64,000 nt of DNA from Coniferiporia sulphurascens (lineage: Eukaryota > Basidiomycota > Agaricomycetes > Hymenochaetales > Hymenochaetaceae), in the NCBI GenBank assembly GCA_002794785.1, contig NBBA01000004.1, forward strand, positions 2,232,001 to 2,296,000, given 5' to 3'. Positions 1-11,516 of this stretch are shown one piece after another. Below the pieces are notes generated by a model, which was not told the origin of the DNA, ran no database searches, and saw only the letters and a program-made list of their open reading frames with translations. Within the stretch, counting starts at the first letter, position 1; the number at the start of each line of letters is the position of its first letter. The translations under genes were made by a program, and so were the position numbers.

Positions 1-1054
1 GAAGGATGCGTAAGGCCGTATGATTCATAAAGTGTCATCGTGGACTGAATTGTGTTGGTCGACGTGCATGGAGGGAGAATTGGAGCGAGTGAACGATGGG
101 TCAGAAATGAATTGGCGCCTGGACAGATGAATGTTGATGAGATTAGGGTTGACAGATGATGGCGACAGAGGAGATGAAAGAGTCATGCGGACGGGAGCTG
201 GGTTTCTGTTAAAGTAAAAGGCCCGTTGAGGGCAATCTATGGAGTTGGCAGGATGAGCCCCTGAACAATTAACACAATGGAAATGGTCGCAAGGTTGATT
301 TTCTTGATAACGAGCACTAGAACAGCTGGAGCACATTTCCCAATGTTGAGAGGTAAGATGACGCTTGGAGGCGCAGTATCTGCATCCGAGAGGTTGATTA
401 CAGTTGATGGTGAGATGACCGAATTTCCAACATTTCATGCACTGAGAAAACCGAGGTTTGTCTTTCCATACAAGTGGGACAGTGGATTGGCCAAAAATGA
501 AGAAAACGGAAGTGGTGACTTTATGAATGAGTTCTCTGTTGGGGTCTTCAAAAGCAAATGATATAGATGAGCGTGGTTTAGTTATTAACTCTGGGTTACG
601 AGCCCATCTTGGTGGTTGAGTGATTTTGAGTGTGCGAAATAGGTTGTTAAGTAGAAGAGAGCGGAGGATTTCGATGTCGGAGAAGATCGGAAGGTTAGGG
701 CCGTTTGACGTAATAATGTTGCTAAGAATAACTTTTGACCATTTGATGTCCTGGGTAATAGTGAGTGGATGGTTTGGACGAAGTTTGAAAGCTTCTTTAA
801 GAATGGGAATAATCGAGTTGATAGAGTTTATCGAGATATTGTTAGGGAATGAGAATATACAGTTCCCAGCCATGTTCCAGTCTGCGCCAATGATGTGAAT
901 GTGTCGAGCAGTTGGGATGCGGTCAAGTTTGGCTTGAATGCGGTCAATAAGTGTTTTGGAATTGGGACAAGAGGATAAAGGCATATTTTGGCCTTGAAAG
1001 CACGCGACGTATTGTGTGAGTGTCGAGATGGACACTGGGGCGGAAGGCAGAAGC

Positions 1055-1614
1055 TGTTAAGCTCAACGGGTACGTTGTGATCGACGTCGGGGCTTCCTGA
1101 TCGTTGGAACTGATGGTACGGCAACGGGGCTTCCTAGATGTCGTAAGTCGAAGGAGGATTGTCGATGGGGCTTCCTGATTGGCGATGTGGACGCGGTAGG
1201 CTTCTTGAGCGAGTCGGGTTACGACGAAGCGACTGTTGGGCTAAGGACACACAGTAGACTTGGTGGTAGCAGATAATGGGCTTGTATGAACAAAGAGCAC
1301 AAGCTTAGGGCTTGTGCTACTGAAGTTACATGCTTATATGCTACTCTATGTGTTTGCTACTGTAGCGACTTGGTTAGGTGTGTTTACCAGCCTATGGAAG
1401 GTCGTGGAAACTCAAGGAGCGCCTTGGTAATACAAGTACGGTGATCAGTAAGCAAAGCACGTCATGATGGTGCAATAAGGCGTCATCATGGCATCTTATG
1501 GCGCAAGGCGAATAAGGATGAGTAAGGCAGAGAAATAGGGGAGTTGTGCTGACTGATGATGATGAAGATGAAATGAGTCAGCACCTATGTGAAAGTAAGG
1601 GAAAAGTTGTAACA
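1055..1614. mobile_element. Solo LTR, copy 1 (560 bp, TGTTA...TAACA)
   Basis: Begins TGTTAAGC and ends TTGTAACA, so the termini are short inverted repeats with canonical TG...CA ends. It is flanked by a perfect 5-bp duplication GAAGC (1050-1054 and 1615-1619). It sits inside the LINE ORF1, and skipping it with one duplication copy rejoins the frame exactly. The left third contains three copies of GGGGCTTCCT. A hairpin (1296-1318, 8-bp stem) follows. No internal retrotransposon domain is present, so this is a solo LTR left after LTR-LTR recombination. TGTTA/TAACA ends and 5-bp duplications are common in Ty1/copia elements, but the superfamily cannot be fixed from an LTR alone. Confidence 0.9.
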
Positions 1615-2667
1615 GAAGCTTCGGTTGAGTATTCGGCATGTTGAGACCAAGGTGATCTTTGTATGTAAGGGTACTGATTGGTTTGTTGGTGATTGGGTTG
1701 TGAAGGTTAACCGGAGATGGGGTGCACTCCTGTGGTCCAGATGGGCGAGCTTGGGTGGGTGGAGCTGGTTGAGGTTTTGGAGGCTGAATAAATTCGTGGC
1801 TAATGCGATCTGGTTCCTGAGTGTCATCATCTGTAAATGAAACATGTCGAGATGTTATGGGAATTGTCGTGTGAGGAGGACTGTTAGACAGAAGGAGAGT
1901 AGCCACTGTGTTTTCAAGTTGAACCATTCGGGAGACAATATGGAGTTCCAAGTCTTTGGCATGTTGCTTTGCTTGTTCTTGAAGAGTCGTCTGAAGATCG
2001 GTAATCATAGAGCTAATAGTGGTAAAGTTAGGGCCTGAAGTATTCGTGGTAGCAGTTGGTTCGATGACATTATCCTCGATTGAGTCGGGGTAAAGGATTG
2101 GGTTTCGAACATGGAAATCAAATTGGCCGGCATCATCAACGCCGGTTTTATGATAGGTGATAGGCATGGTGGGTTTGGCTGGGTGAATGATGGTAACTGA
2201 GGTCAAGGATGGTATGAAGTGAAGATGAAAAAGTTGAATGGCATTGGCTAAGGAATTCATGGAGTGGTCAGTGAGATGTTGGTTAAAGCGTGTCGGCCAA
2301 GTGTTCGAGATAAGAGACAGGATTTGTTCAATAGAGAGTGTCCATTCGTCAAATGAGCGTGGGGCCAAAATGTTTTCTAATGCATCACGAGCTTCTGATT
2401 TAATAATACGATCCTGCATTGCTTCTTCGTCAGGTGATGGTGTGAAGCGAAGTGTATGATGTTGTCATGTGGGAGGTTCAGAAGATGAAGATGAATGTGA
2501 TTGGGCTGAGCTTTGATGGGACATAATAGGGGCAGGGGCATGCATGTTCTGAGGGGCCTCATGTGTTGAAGGGGAGGCCGCTTGGATGAGAGACTGTGAG
2601 TCAAGAGGAAAAACGACGTCCATAGGGGTAACAGAAGGTGCAGCAAGAGTAATGTCAGAGTAGTTGG

Positions 2668-3229
2668 TGTTAAGCTCAACGGTTACGCAGTGATCGATGT
2701 CGGGGCTTCCTGATTGTCGGGACTGATGGTTATGGCAATGGGGCTTCCTAGATGTCGTAAGTCGAAGGTGATTGTCGGTGGGGCTTCCTGATCGACGATG
2801 TGGACACGAGATGCTTCTTAGAGGTGTCAGGTTACGACGAAGTGACTAATGGCCAAGGCGGCGCACAGTAGACTGGTGGTAGCAGATAATGGGCTTGTAT
2901 GAACAAAGAGCACAAGCTTAGGGCTTGTGCTACCGAAGTTACATGCTTATATGCTACTCTATGTGTTTGCTACTGTAGTGACTTGGTTAGGTGTGTTTAC
3001 CAGACTATGGAAGGTCATGGAAACTCAAGGAATGCCTTGGTAATACAAGTACGGTGATCAGTAAGCAAAGCACGTCATGATGGTGCAATAAGGCGTCATC
3101 ATGGCGTCTTATGGTGCAAGGCGAAATAAGGATGAGTAAGGCAGAGAAATGGGGGAGTTGCGCTGATTGATGATGACGAAGGAGAAGTGAGTCAGCACAA
3201 TAAGGGGAAAGTAAAGGAAAATTGTAACA
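2668..3229. mobile_element. Solo LTR, copy 2 (562 bp)
   Basis: Same family and orientation as the LTR at 1055. It is flanked by the perfect duplication GTTGG (2663-2667 and 3230-3234). The central part, from the hairpin through the AAAGCACGTCATGATGG stretch, is nearly identical to the other copies. The left third is much more diverged, with many CG to TG/CA differences such as CGACGT against CGATGT. It interrupts the same LINE ORF1 in frame. Confidence 0.9.
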
Positions 3230-3342
3230 GTTGGCATATGTTGACGAAAAGTCCCTAAAATGAGCATTAAAGGATGGGTCTTGAGAGGTCGGCATAGATA
3301 AAACTGAAGGAGTCTGAGACGATGGAAGGATTTGCTGATAAC

Positions 3343-3901
3343 TGTTAAGCTCAACGGTTACGCGGGGATCGACGTCGGGGTTTCCTGATCATCGGAACTG
3401 ATGGTACAGCAATGGGGCTTCCTAGATGTCGTAAGTCGGGGATGATCGTCGATGGGTGCTTCCTGATCAGCGATGTGGATGCGGTAGGCTTCTTAGAGTG
3501 AGTCGGGTTACAACGAAGCGACTTGTGGTGCACTGGCGCACAGTAGACTGGTGGTAGCAGATAATGGGCTTGTATGAACAAAGAGCACAAGCTTAGGGCT
3601 TGTGCTACTGAAGTTACATGCTTATATGCTACTCTATGTGTTTGCTACTGTAGCGACTTGGTTAGGTATGTTTGCCAGACTATGGAAGGTCATGGAAACT
3701 CAAGGAATGCCTTGATAATACAAGTGCGGTGATCAGTAAGCAAAGCACGTCATGATGGTGCAATAAGGCGTCATCATGGCATCTTATGGTGCAAGGCAAA
3801 TAGTGATGAGTAAGGCAGAGAAATGGGGGAGTTGCGCTGACTGATGATGACGAAGGGAAAGTGCATCAGCGCAATAGGGAAAGTAAGGGAAAATTGTAAC
3901 A
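3343..3901. mobile_element. Solo LTR, copy 3 (559 bp)
   Basis: Third copy of the same LTR, same orientation, flanked by the perfect duplication ATAAC (3338-3342 and 3902-3906). It lies only 113 bp from copy 2. The intervening 113 bp is ORF1 coding sequence that stays in frame once both LTRs are skipped. The three different duplications show three separate insertions, not tandem duplication of one insertion. Confidence 0.9.
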
Positions 3902-4081
3902 ATAACCTGTTATTTCGATGTTTATGTTAGGGTTAGTATTTTCTTTAGGAGGAGATGGAAGAGGTTGAGGAGGAGAGTGAGAAGCAGGAAGGTTAGGAGA
4001 CACGGAATTGTAAGCATGCATTTCTTCAGGAGTATTGGCAAACCTGGGGCTGTTGAGAGATGGGGTTTGAGAGGATGCCAT

Positions 4082-4653
4082 GGGGGAAGAGAAAAATAAA
4101 AGGGGTAGGGGGGGAAAGGATATGGAAGTGAGTAATGGTGAAGTGGATTGAAAAACAGCTCGACGGATGTCTACTGTGTGAGGGAACTGGTGTGGGTGGT
4201 TAACCCAGGGAGTTTAGGGGCGGTGAAAGTGGCTGTGCAAAGGTTTAGATGATGGTGGTCAGAGGTCAAGGGGTCATTGCTGGTGCTTTAACAGTGCTGG
4301 GTTGTTAGCCTGTTACCAACGACTAACGATTCACACATAATCAGCCCTCTAATTCCCGGTTGGTCATCTAGTCAATCGCCCAGACCTGAAGAAAATCGTA
4401 TTTAAGCAATTCTAAGGCGTGATTCGGTTCAAATACTCTAATAAGTTTTAGGGATTAATGTTCATAACAGTTAGCAGGCTAAATTGATGTTAGTCAGAAA
4501 TGATCGAGTGACAACTAAATTTCCTTATCCGTAGGAATACTACCAAATGGGGAAACCCTGGGCGTCCTCTTAAGCTGCATGGCCGCCCGGGCGCGCGTCT
4601 AGGGTACCTCGTCGCTGCCGTTAGCGGCACCCCTTGGTTCTCCGCTACCCACC
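4082..4653. other. LINE 5' flank and promoter side of PSD2
   Basis: No ORF of note. The first part, to roughly 4340, is probably the 5' untranslated part of the minus-strand LINE; I cannot find its exact end or a target duplication. The last 100 bp before the PSD2 ATG is GC-rich (CGCCCGGGCGCGCG) and should hold the PSD2 promoter. Confidence 0.4.
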
Positions 4654-7600
4654 ATGGCCAGCGAGAAAAAAGTGTACAAGCTCAAGAGGGCATTGAAGTC
4701 TGCTGCTCGCCTTCCAGCCCGTGCACGTGTCTCGGGTGGCAGGGGCAGCGGCAGAAACACGATGAGCCCTGGTCCCGGAGAGCTTCCTGTCGTCCGCTTG
4801 CGCGTGCAGATTCTCGGATGCAACGATCTACTTGCGAGGGACAAGAATGGCACGAGTGACCCGTCTGTGCTCGATATTTTATCTGAAGAGATCTGCACGT
4901 AATTGATAACCTATCCAAAAGGTTCGTTGTGGTGTCACTCGCAAGAAACAGACACGCGACGCCCGTCGCGAAGAGGACAGTCAACCCAGTGTACGCAGCG
5001 AAGGACGCGACGTTCGATTTCCCCATTTACTTGTCCCTGGCTGGGAAGTTTGGAGCACTTGAGCTCGTTGCCTGGGATAAGGACATCATGCTCAAGAAAG
5101 ACTACCTCGGCGAAGCTTCACTTCAACTCGAAAGCTGGTTTGGAGACAAATCCGCGAAAGGTTTCGAAGACCCAGGGAATGCCGTGAGTCTGCTCACGCC
5201 ACAAAAATAACATATAACCGCTAATTAATGACAATACTCGCCACAGCCCTTTATGGTGAATATTACATCAACGCGAGCATCCACATCCGCGACTGGGTCG
5301 ATCTGGCTCAAGATCGGTTTCCTACTTCCTGAAAATGTTAATCATTCCATGAGCTTTGATGAAATCTACGATGAATTAGTCCAACGAACTCGTAAGGCTC
5401 ACGTGACCCTTGTTTCTGCGCCTCCGGTAAGTCTGGTTTTGCTTCATCTGGAGTGCCGTGTTTATGCCGGAGAGTGCTCTCCTGTGCAGCATTGGATTTT
5501 TGCGCTTTTCAAAATTTCATAGTTTGCTGTGTGCTCACAACTACTGTTGAAATTTAGACGGAAGGCATCGGCACCGTTCGTGCCAATGAAGCTGCGTATG
5601 AGGATGACGGTTTGAGTTCGGATGATGGTAGCTCCGATGAAGAGGAGGATGAACAGGAAGATGAACAGACTCTCTCTATCCCGCTTCCGTTGTTACCTCC
5701 CTCTCCGTCGCCGGCCATAACCTCTCGGACTGGCACAATCATTCCCGCTTTGACGTCTTCACCTAGTATCCCCTCCTCCGATGTTGTCGCCTCTTTACCG
5801 GCCACTCCGACAGTTGCGACGCCACCACCGGTTCCATCACCTCAAATCTCGTCGAAATCATCAAGGGCCGGCAAACTTCCGCGTGTCTTCAAGAAACGAC
5901 CTTCACTCGCGTCTGCATCTACCGATTCTGCCATCGCAGGAACATCAGTGTCAATACAGCCTGCATCTCCAACAACTATATCGAGGCCTGTGACGCCTGG
6001 AACTCCTGGTTTTTCTGGGTCAGCAAAGAAATCGAAATTCCCACGGAAGTGGCGTTCGCGCAGCGAAGATTACAACTTTAACGCGGCAAACGACATCCTC
6101 GGCATCGTCATGCTTGATATCCAGGGCGCGACGGACTTACCTAAGCTGAAAAACAGTCAGCGCAAAATTTTCATTCTTATAAAGGGGTTTGCTCACAATT
6201 AGTCCTAGTAACCCGTACGGGATGGGATATGGATCCATTCGTAGTCATCTCGTTTGGAAAGAAAGTCTTTCGCACACGTGTCATTCGACATACACTCAAT
6301 CCTATGTGGGATGAAAAATTACTGTTTCACGTGCGGCGCTATGAGACCAACTTTAAAATCCAGCTTACAGTCCTTGATTGGGATAAACTTTCTTCAAACG
6401 ATCACGTAGGCGATGCGAGCTTTGACCTTAGTGAGCTCCTTAAGACTGCACCAAAGAAAGATGAGGCTACTGGCCTTTATCCCGAGGACGTTGCAAGTTC
6501 AGCTAACGAGATGCAGCCATTCAAGCTAAGTCTAAGTACTGCGAAGGAGATGTCCTGGGGAGCAAAATTTAATCCATCTTTATCCATACGGTGAATACAT
6601 CTGCTCAAACTATCCCGTTTTCTAATGTCTCATTATGGCATAGAGCTAAATATCAGCCGTATGATGCTCTACGTCAACAGTTCTGGCGCCAATATCTCAA
6701 GCAGTACGACACAGATGATACCGACACACTCTCGCGCATCGAGCTTACGTCAATGCTAGACTCACTTGGTTCGACGTTGTCGGGCGGGACAATCGATACT
6801 TTCTTTACACGACACAATAAGAATCCGAAAGAGGGGGAGATCACAGTGAGCGAGGCGATCCAATGTCTTGAGACCGAACTCTGTCGACCGGCCGCCGAAA
6901 GGAAGCGTCTGGATGCGGATGATTCTGGTGTGCCAGATACTAGCACACCCGCAACACCGATGCTATTCGGGAGCGGTAGTGGAATGAGCTATTCGCCAGG
7001 TATCGGGCTTGAGAATATCAGCTTCTCTGGTCCACATGTTCATCCCACTGCCATTCAGGGTGGCCCGCTGACGGAAGAACCAGAACCCCAGGAATTGCTT
7101 CCAGCATACCCAACAGAGCCAAGCCAGCAACCGCTCCTAAGCGCTGCGCAAGGCGCCGTAGATCCTATGTCAACGCACGCGTCTGCCCAACTTGAGGCAC
7201 CAGGAGACAAACTCGACCCCACCTCTTCAACTTCTTCGGACGCGGAAGAATCATCTGGAACAAATGGGGGAGATTCTTTCGAACGTGTCATCAACGTGAA
7301 GAATTGCCCGCTCTGTCACAGGCCACGGATGAATTCGCGGGCAGAGGTAGACATTATAACTCACGTGGCTGTTTGTGCCAGCCAAGACTGGGCCCGTGTG
7401 GATCGCATCGTCGTCGGTAACTTTGTGACAGCAAGCCAGGCACAGAGGAAGTGGTATACCAAAGTAATTTCTAAGGTGTCTGCCGGAAATTACAAACTCG
7501 GAGCGGTACGTGTTGCTATAGTGGCTATAAAACTTCTATCTGAATTTCGTGCACGTAGAATTCCGCCAATATTATCGTCCAGAACCGAATGACTGGGCAG

Positions 7601-8909
7601 CTGGAGGAAGAGAAGATGCAGGTATACGTTCGACTCGGAATCAGATTATTATATAAAGTGAGAATTTTCTGTTTGTCCTCTTTTCTTAATCCTAACGGAA
7701 GTATCTCAAAAGGGAGCGAAGAGTCGAATGGAGGGTGCCAGAGGTCCGTTCTTATCGAAACAAGGAGCAGACTAATCTCATTATCTACCGAACAGCTCGC
7801 CGACTTCTCAAATCATTATCTATTAAGCAGGGCCTCAAGTACGACTCGCCCGAGTCGGCCGGTGATATACCTGCCTTTGTTCAATTCCACAAACTCAAAG
7901 TGGACGAAATATTAGAACCAATAGACTCTTTCAGTGCGTTACTTGATTTTGTCGTATACTGTTCAAATATGTGACTAACAGTTCATTTATTAGAAACATT
8001 TAATGAATTCTTTTACCGGTGAGATTATAGGCACTAATAAGGGAGTTGGAATGGGTTATTAACGTCCACACTACGCAGTAAATTAAAGCCTGATGCCAGA
8101 CCTGTGGAGGCGTCTGATGATCCGACACGTCTCGTAAGTGCAGCAGACTGCCGCATGATGGCATTTGAGACCGTCAGCGAGGCGACGCGTTTATGGATTA
8201 AGGGCCGCGAGTTTACAGTCGCGCGCTTGCTCGGCGAAACGTATCGCGACCAATTCGACAGATATGCAGGAGGTGCACTGGCGATTTTCCGACTCGCCCC
8301 GCAGGACTACCATCGCTTCCACTCTCCCGTGGATGGGAAGATCGGACCTATGACGGACATCTCCGGCGAATATTACACCGTAAACGTACGTACTTGGGGT
8401 ATATGCTTCGTTCGCTAATGCTAATGCCATAACTTCTTAGCCGCAAGCCATTCGCACAACCCTTGATGTGTACGGCGAGAATGTACGAAAAATTGTACCT
8501 ATTGACAGCCCTGTCTTTGGGAGAGTCATGGCTATTTGTGTCGGCGCAATGATGGTCGGAAGTATCAAGACGACCGTGCAAGAAGGGGAAAAGGTTGGGC
8601 GTGGTCAGGAATTTGGCTACTTTGCTTTTGGCGAGTTCTCTCCATATTGTATCCGTACTTCAAGTCTGATCCCAGTATGTGTGCAAATCAGGTGGTTCTA
8701 CTATTGTTTGCCTTTTCGAGAAAGGGGTTGTCGAGTGGGATGAGGATCTCCTCATCAACGGCCGCGCATCACTCGAGACGCTCGTTCGTGTCGGTATGGG
8801 CATTGGCCGCGCGCGTCGACCAGCGAACTTAAATGGCAGCACCAGCAGCAACGGCATTTCTAAGCATAAGTCAACTTCAGGTTCATCCAATACGGCGGCC
8901 ACTCGGTAG
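4654..8909 (+). CDS. PSD2: Phosphatidylserine decarboxylase proenzyme, PSD2 type (two C2 domains, EF-hand, PSD catalytic domain)
   Basis: Makes phosphatidylethanolamine from phosphatidylserine; PSD2-type enzymes act in Golgi/endosomal membranes. Thirteen exons: 4654-4862, 4922-5183, 5247-5426, 5558-6155, 6209-6590, 6644-7505, 7559-7657, 7713-7743, 7796-7933, 7994-8018, 8079-8385, 8441-8630, 8692-8909, giving 1166 aa (yeast Psd2 is 1138). Order of domains: C2 near residues 47-150, Ser/Pro-rich acidic linker, second C2 near 395-520 (DPFVVISFG), EF-hand-like segment near 566-605, a CPLC...H...C zinc-finger-like motif near 763, then the decarboxylase domain ending in GGST, the self-cleavage site that creates the pyruvoyl group (about 1094-1097). 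Intron 8631-8691 has a GC donor and splits the GGST codons; no GT donor restores the motif. Exon 10 is only 25 nt. Start chosen at the first ATG, in the context CCACC-ATG-G. Confidence 0.95.
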
Positions 8910-9611
8910 CACGGTGCCGAACCCTAGCTTCTATTTGCGAATGAGTTTATAATGTTTCCTTCAACATCGCTTGCATTAATCATTTCGAAACTGTTCTGTG
9001 CATTCTACCTATTACTTTTCGGGTTATCTCACATCACGCTCTTCTTTCCATTAGCTTATCTGGCGTTTCCATCCGCACCGAACGATAATTATCCTCTACA
9101 TTTCCTTCGATCTGCATTTCCTTCTTGGGGGTTCCGACTGGAAACTAAATTATGTTCTTCATTGGCAGAGTTGTTTTCTCTGCAGACTCGGTGGTTGGGT
9201 CCCCGTTACGTAGTAATTCTTCTAAGTTCAGACTGAAATGCGAAGACGAAAGGGGGAGTTGGGGGGCAGCATTCATACCGGCGGGACAAAAAAACGATGT
9301 ATTAACCGTATGCTCTATCAATACCATGGGTGCAAGACTTGTGAGCAACTTGCTTCGCTCCACTACGAGCCCGTTCGAAGTTGCCAGCGGTCGGCTCTGT
9401 TATTCTGTCAATTATTGGTATATACTTACAAATCGATAAAATACGGAATATATTCGCTACCGCTATCTTCCCAGGCACCGCAACAGTACTCACCACAGGA
9501 TTTGCGCGTCATACGGAGATTGCCGCTCACAGCCCTAAAGATGGCTGTACTACTTAAACACAGTTCCTTCTCAACGGACACCGCAACTCGACACACCGCA
9601 CTTAACACTCA
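8910..9611. other. Intergenic, PSD2 to C2 protein
   Basis: Short ORFs in several frames but nothing with recognisable protein features. It holds the PSD2 3' end and the promoter of the next plus-strand gene. Confidence 0.5.
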
Positions 9612-11380
9612 ATGAACGCAGGGAGAACTTCTACAGATACCCCCTCAAATGCCCGTCGTTCCACGGAGTCGAACGAGAAAGAGTTCGGAACAATTGTCGT
9701 TGTCGTATTGAAAGCAGTATGCAGCCTTCTCCTTCTGCTACTATTAACGGGCATGTATAACCTCAGACGATAGAGAAACCTCCCAGACAAGCATACATTC
9801 ACAAAGCAAGATCCGTATGCTGTCGTGCAGCTCGGATCCTCAAAGGCGAGCACAAACATTGACAAACGAGGAGGGCAACATCCTGTCTGGTGCGTGTCAT
9901 TGATTCTGAATGTTCGTACATCAATCTAAGACCCAGCGATAATGCAGGGACCAGGATCTCCATCTCAAGGTGTCTGCCGAGTCTACGAAAGAGAACCGAA
10001 CTCTCAAAGTATCATGCTTCGCGAAGGAGCCCAAAAACGATGTTTTGATAGGAGAGGGAGAGGTTGATGTATCGGAGACACTCGCGTCGGGGGAGTTCGA
10101 TGGTACGGCCAACATGGCTGCGGAAATAACTATTACCAGTGCTAATTACACTATCTACAGACTGGGTGAAGCTTGAAACCAATGGCGCCTACCGTGGAGA
10201 AGTGTATCTTGAAATGACGTTCTTTGCAGCTGGCCCGCGCACTCTTACACGCCGTCCATCGAAGCTCGCTCCTAGTGAGCGCCTTTGGCGACCCCAGCAA
10301 CCACCCCAAAAGACGCCACCGAGGACACCACCGAAGACATCACCACAAACTTCGCCCAATGGCTCGCCGTCCTCCCGCCGTCCGGCTGAACTGCCATTGA
10401 CATTATCACCGAAACGCGACCACCTCGCACCGCCCAGTGCTTGGAACGAGCCGCCATTGCCACCTGTCCCTACCGAGATTCCTGCGGCTCTACTTCCTCA
10501 CGCAGGCGTAGTGCCAGTTCCGGCACGCACTGGTGCTGGTGTTGGAGCCACTCCAGAGAATCAGGGGATCCCGTCGGCGCTGCGCCCCGGAGGTCCCCCT
10601 CGACCAACGGCAAACACCCACCAACGCACACCTTCCGTACCTGCATCCGCACCTGCGCATATACCCACACCACCGCCAACCTCGCACACTGTCGGTCCCG
10701 CTTTCGCTCACCAGGCCTCCCCCTGGGGCTACACCACACCCGATGTCCCAAATGGCTATATCGCACCTAATGTCTCGAACAACTACGGCGGCTATACTCC
10801 GGCTCCAGGTCTGGTCGCGACACCGAGCCTCCCGTTTGCATTTCCCGAGCCCAGCATTCCAAACGTCTTGAGCCCCGTCCTCTCCCCAGGTTCGGGCGAT
10901 GCCTTCAGACGGGCCTCAGCAAATACAGGCTTTGCACACGCAGATCCATACGCCGCGGCTGCACGCGAGAACGAGGCGCGACTGGCGACGCGGTACGGTT
11001 CGCCGCTGCCCCTCCCTCCTGGTGCCTCCCGTGAAGCTACACCCACCCCCGCGCCACATAAGCCGCGTTCGTCACACCCTCACCACGTCCAAACGCCTGC
11101 CGCGGACGCGGATAAGCCTGATCCATACCTCGAACGGGAACGCGCGGCACTTGAGCGGGTGCGCCAGGAGGAGGCGGACGCGGATTTCGCACGGCGGATA
11201 CAAGCTGAGGCGGCTCCAGAGGCCGAGCATACGACCCCGGGCCGGAGCCAGAGCGTGGACACTGATGAAGAGTTCGCGCGGCGCTTAGCGCGGGAGCTGA
11301 ACGTCGACGTGTTGAAACAAGCAGTTGTGAAGCAAACCCCAGGGCCGGGCGACACCCGGATGCCTGGTGGATGGAAGTAA
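9612..11380 (+). CDS. C2 domain protein with long proline-rich tail, Fic1/Inn1-like
   Basis: Four exons (9612-9716, 9774-9889, 9948-10102, 10161-11380) give 531 aa. A single N-terminal C2 domain (about 24-140) shows the family pattern: V-V-V-L-K-A-R-N-L, a DPYAVVQLG strand, then HPVWDQDLHLKV. After it come about 250 residues rich in Pro, Thr and Ser with many PxxP motifs, then a charged helical C-terminus with two ADADFARR/DEEFARR-like repeats near 350-400. One C2 plus PxxP sites is the layout of fungal ingression proteins (Fic1 in fission yeast, Inn1 in budding yeast), which couple the contractile ring to septum synthesis through SH3 partners. That assignment is inferred from layout; another fungal C2 adaptor is possible. 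It directly follows PSD2, another C2 protein, but the two need not be related in function. Confidence 0.8.
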
Positions 11381-11516
11381 TATCGTATCCGACGATTGAG
11401 CTAGCAGATTTATGACGTTTGCGTTGATTACTACATCCCCCAACAGCGTACAGTGATTTATACATTTCTACAGCTGCACTTCTCCCGTAAATAGACAATA
11501 CAGCGTCAGGCTAAGC

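Larger units (their letters stand above)
25..4081 (-). pseudogene. LINE-type retrotransposon ORF1 (gag-like, CCHC knuckles), broken by three LTR insertions and one stop
   Basis: One reading frame runs leftwards from an ATG at 4079-4081 to a stop at 25-27. Leaving out the three LTRs and one copy of each 5-bp duplication gives 2361 nt, 787 codons including the terminal stop, in a single frame with one internal TGA (2465-2467). The N-terminal part is Ser/Pro/Gln-rich. The C-terminal part (about 300-530) carries three Cys/His knuckles: C-x2-C-x4-H-x4-C, then C-x2-C-x4-H-x8-C, then C-x2-C-x3-H-x6-C. This arrangement is known from ORF1 nucleic-acid-binding proteins of Tad/I-type non-LTR elements. 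Such ORFs normally precede an endonuclease/reverse-transcriptase ORF, which would lie beyond the left edge. Assignment to LINEs rather than to another gag-bearing element is inferred from the knuckles; no RT is visible here. Confidence 0.75.

Noticed and set aside
1055..3901. Tandem duplication as the source of the three 560-bp repeats
   Set aside because: Each copy has a different perfect 5-bp flanking duplication and rejoins the host frame exactly, which needs three insertions.
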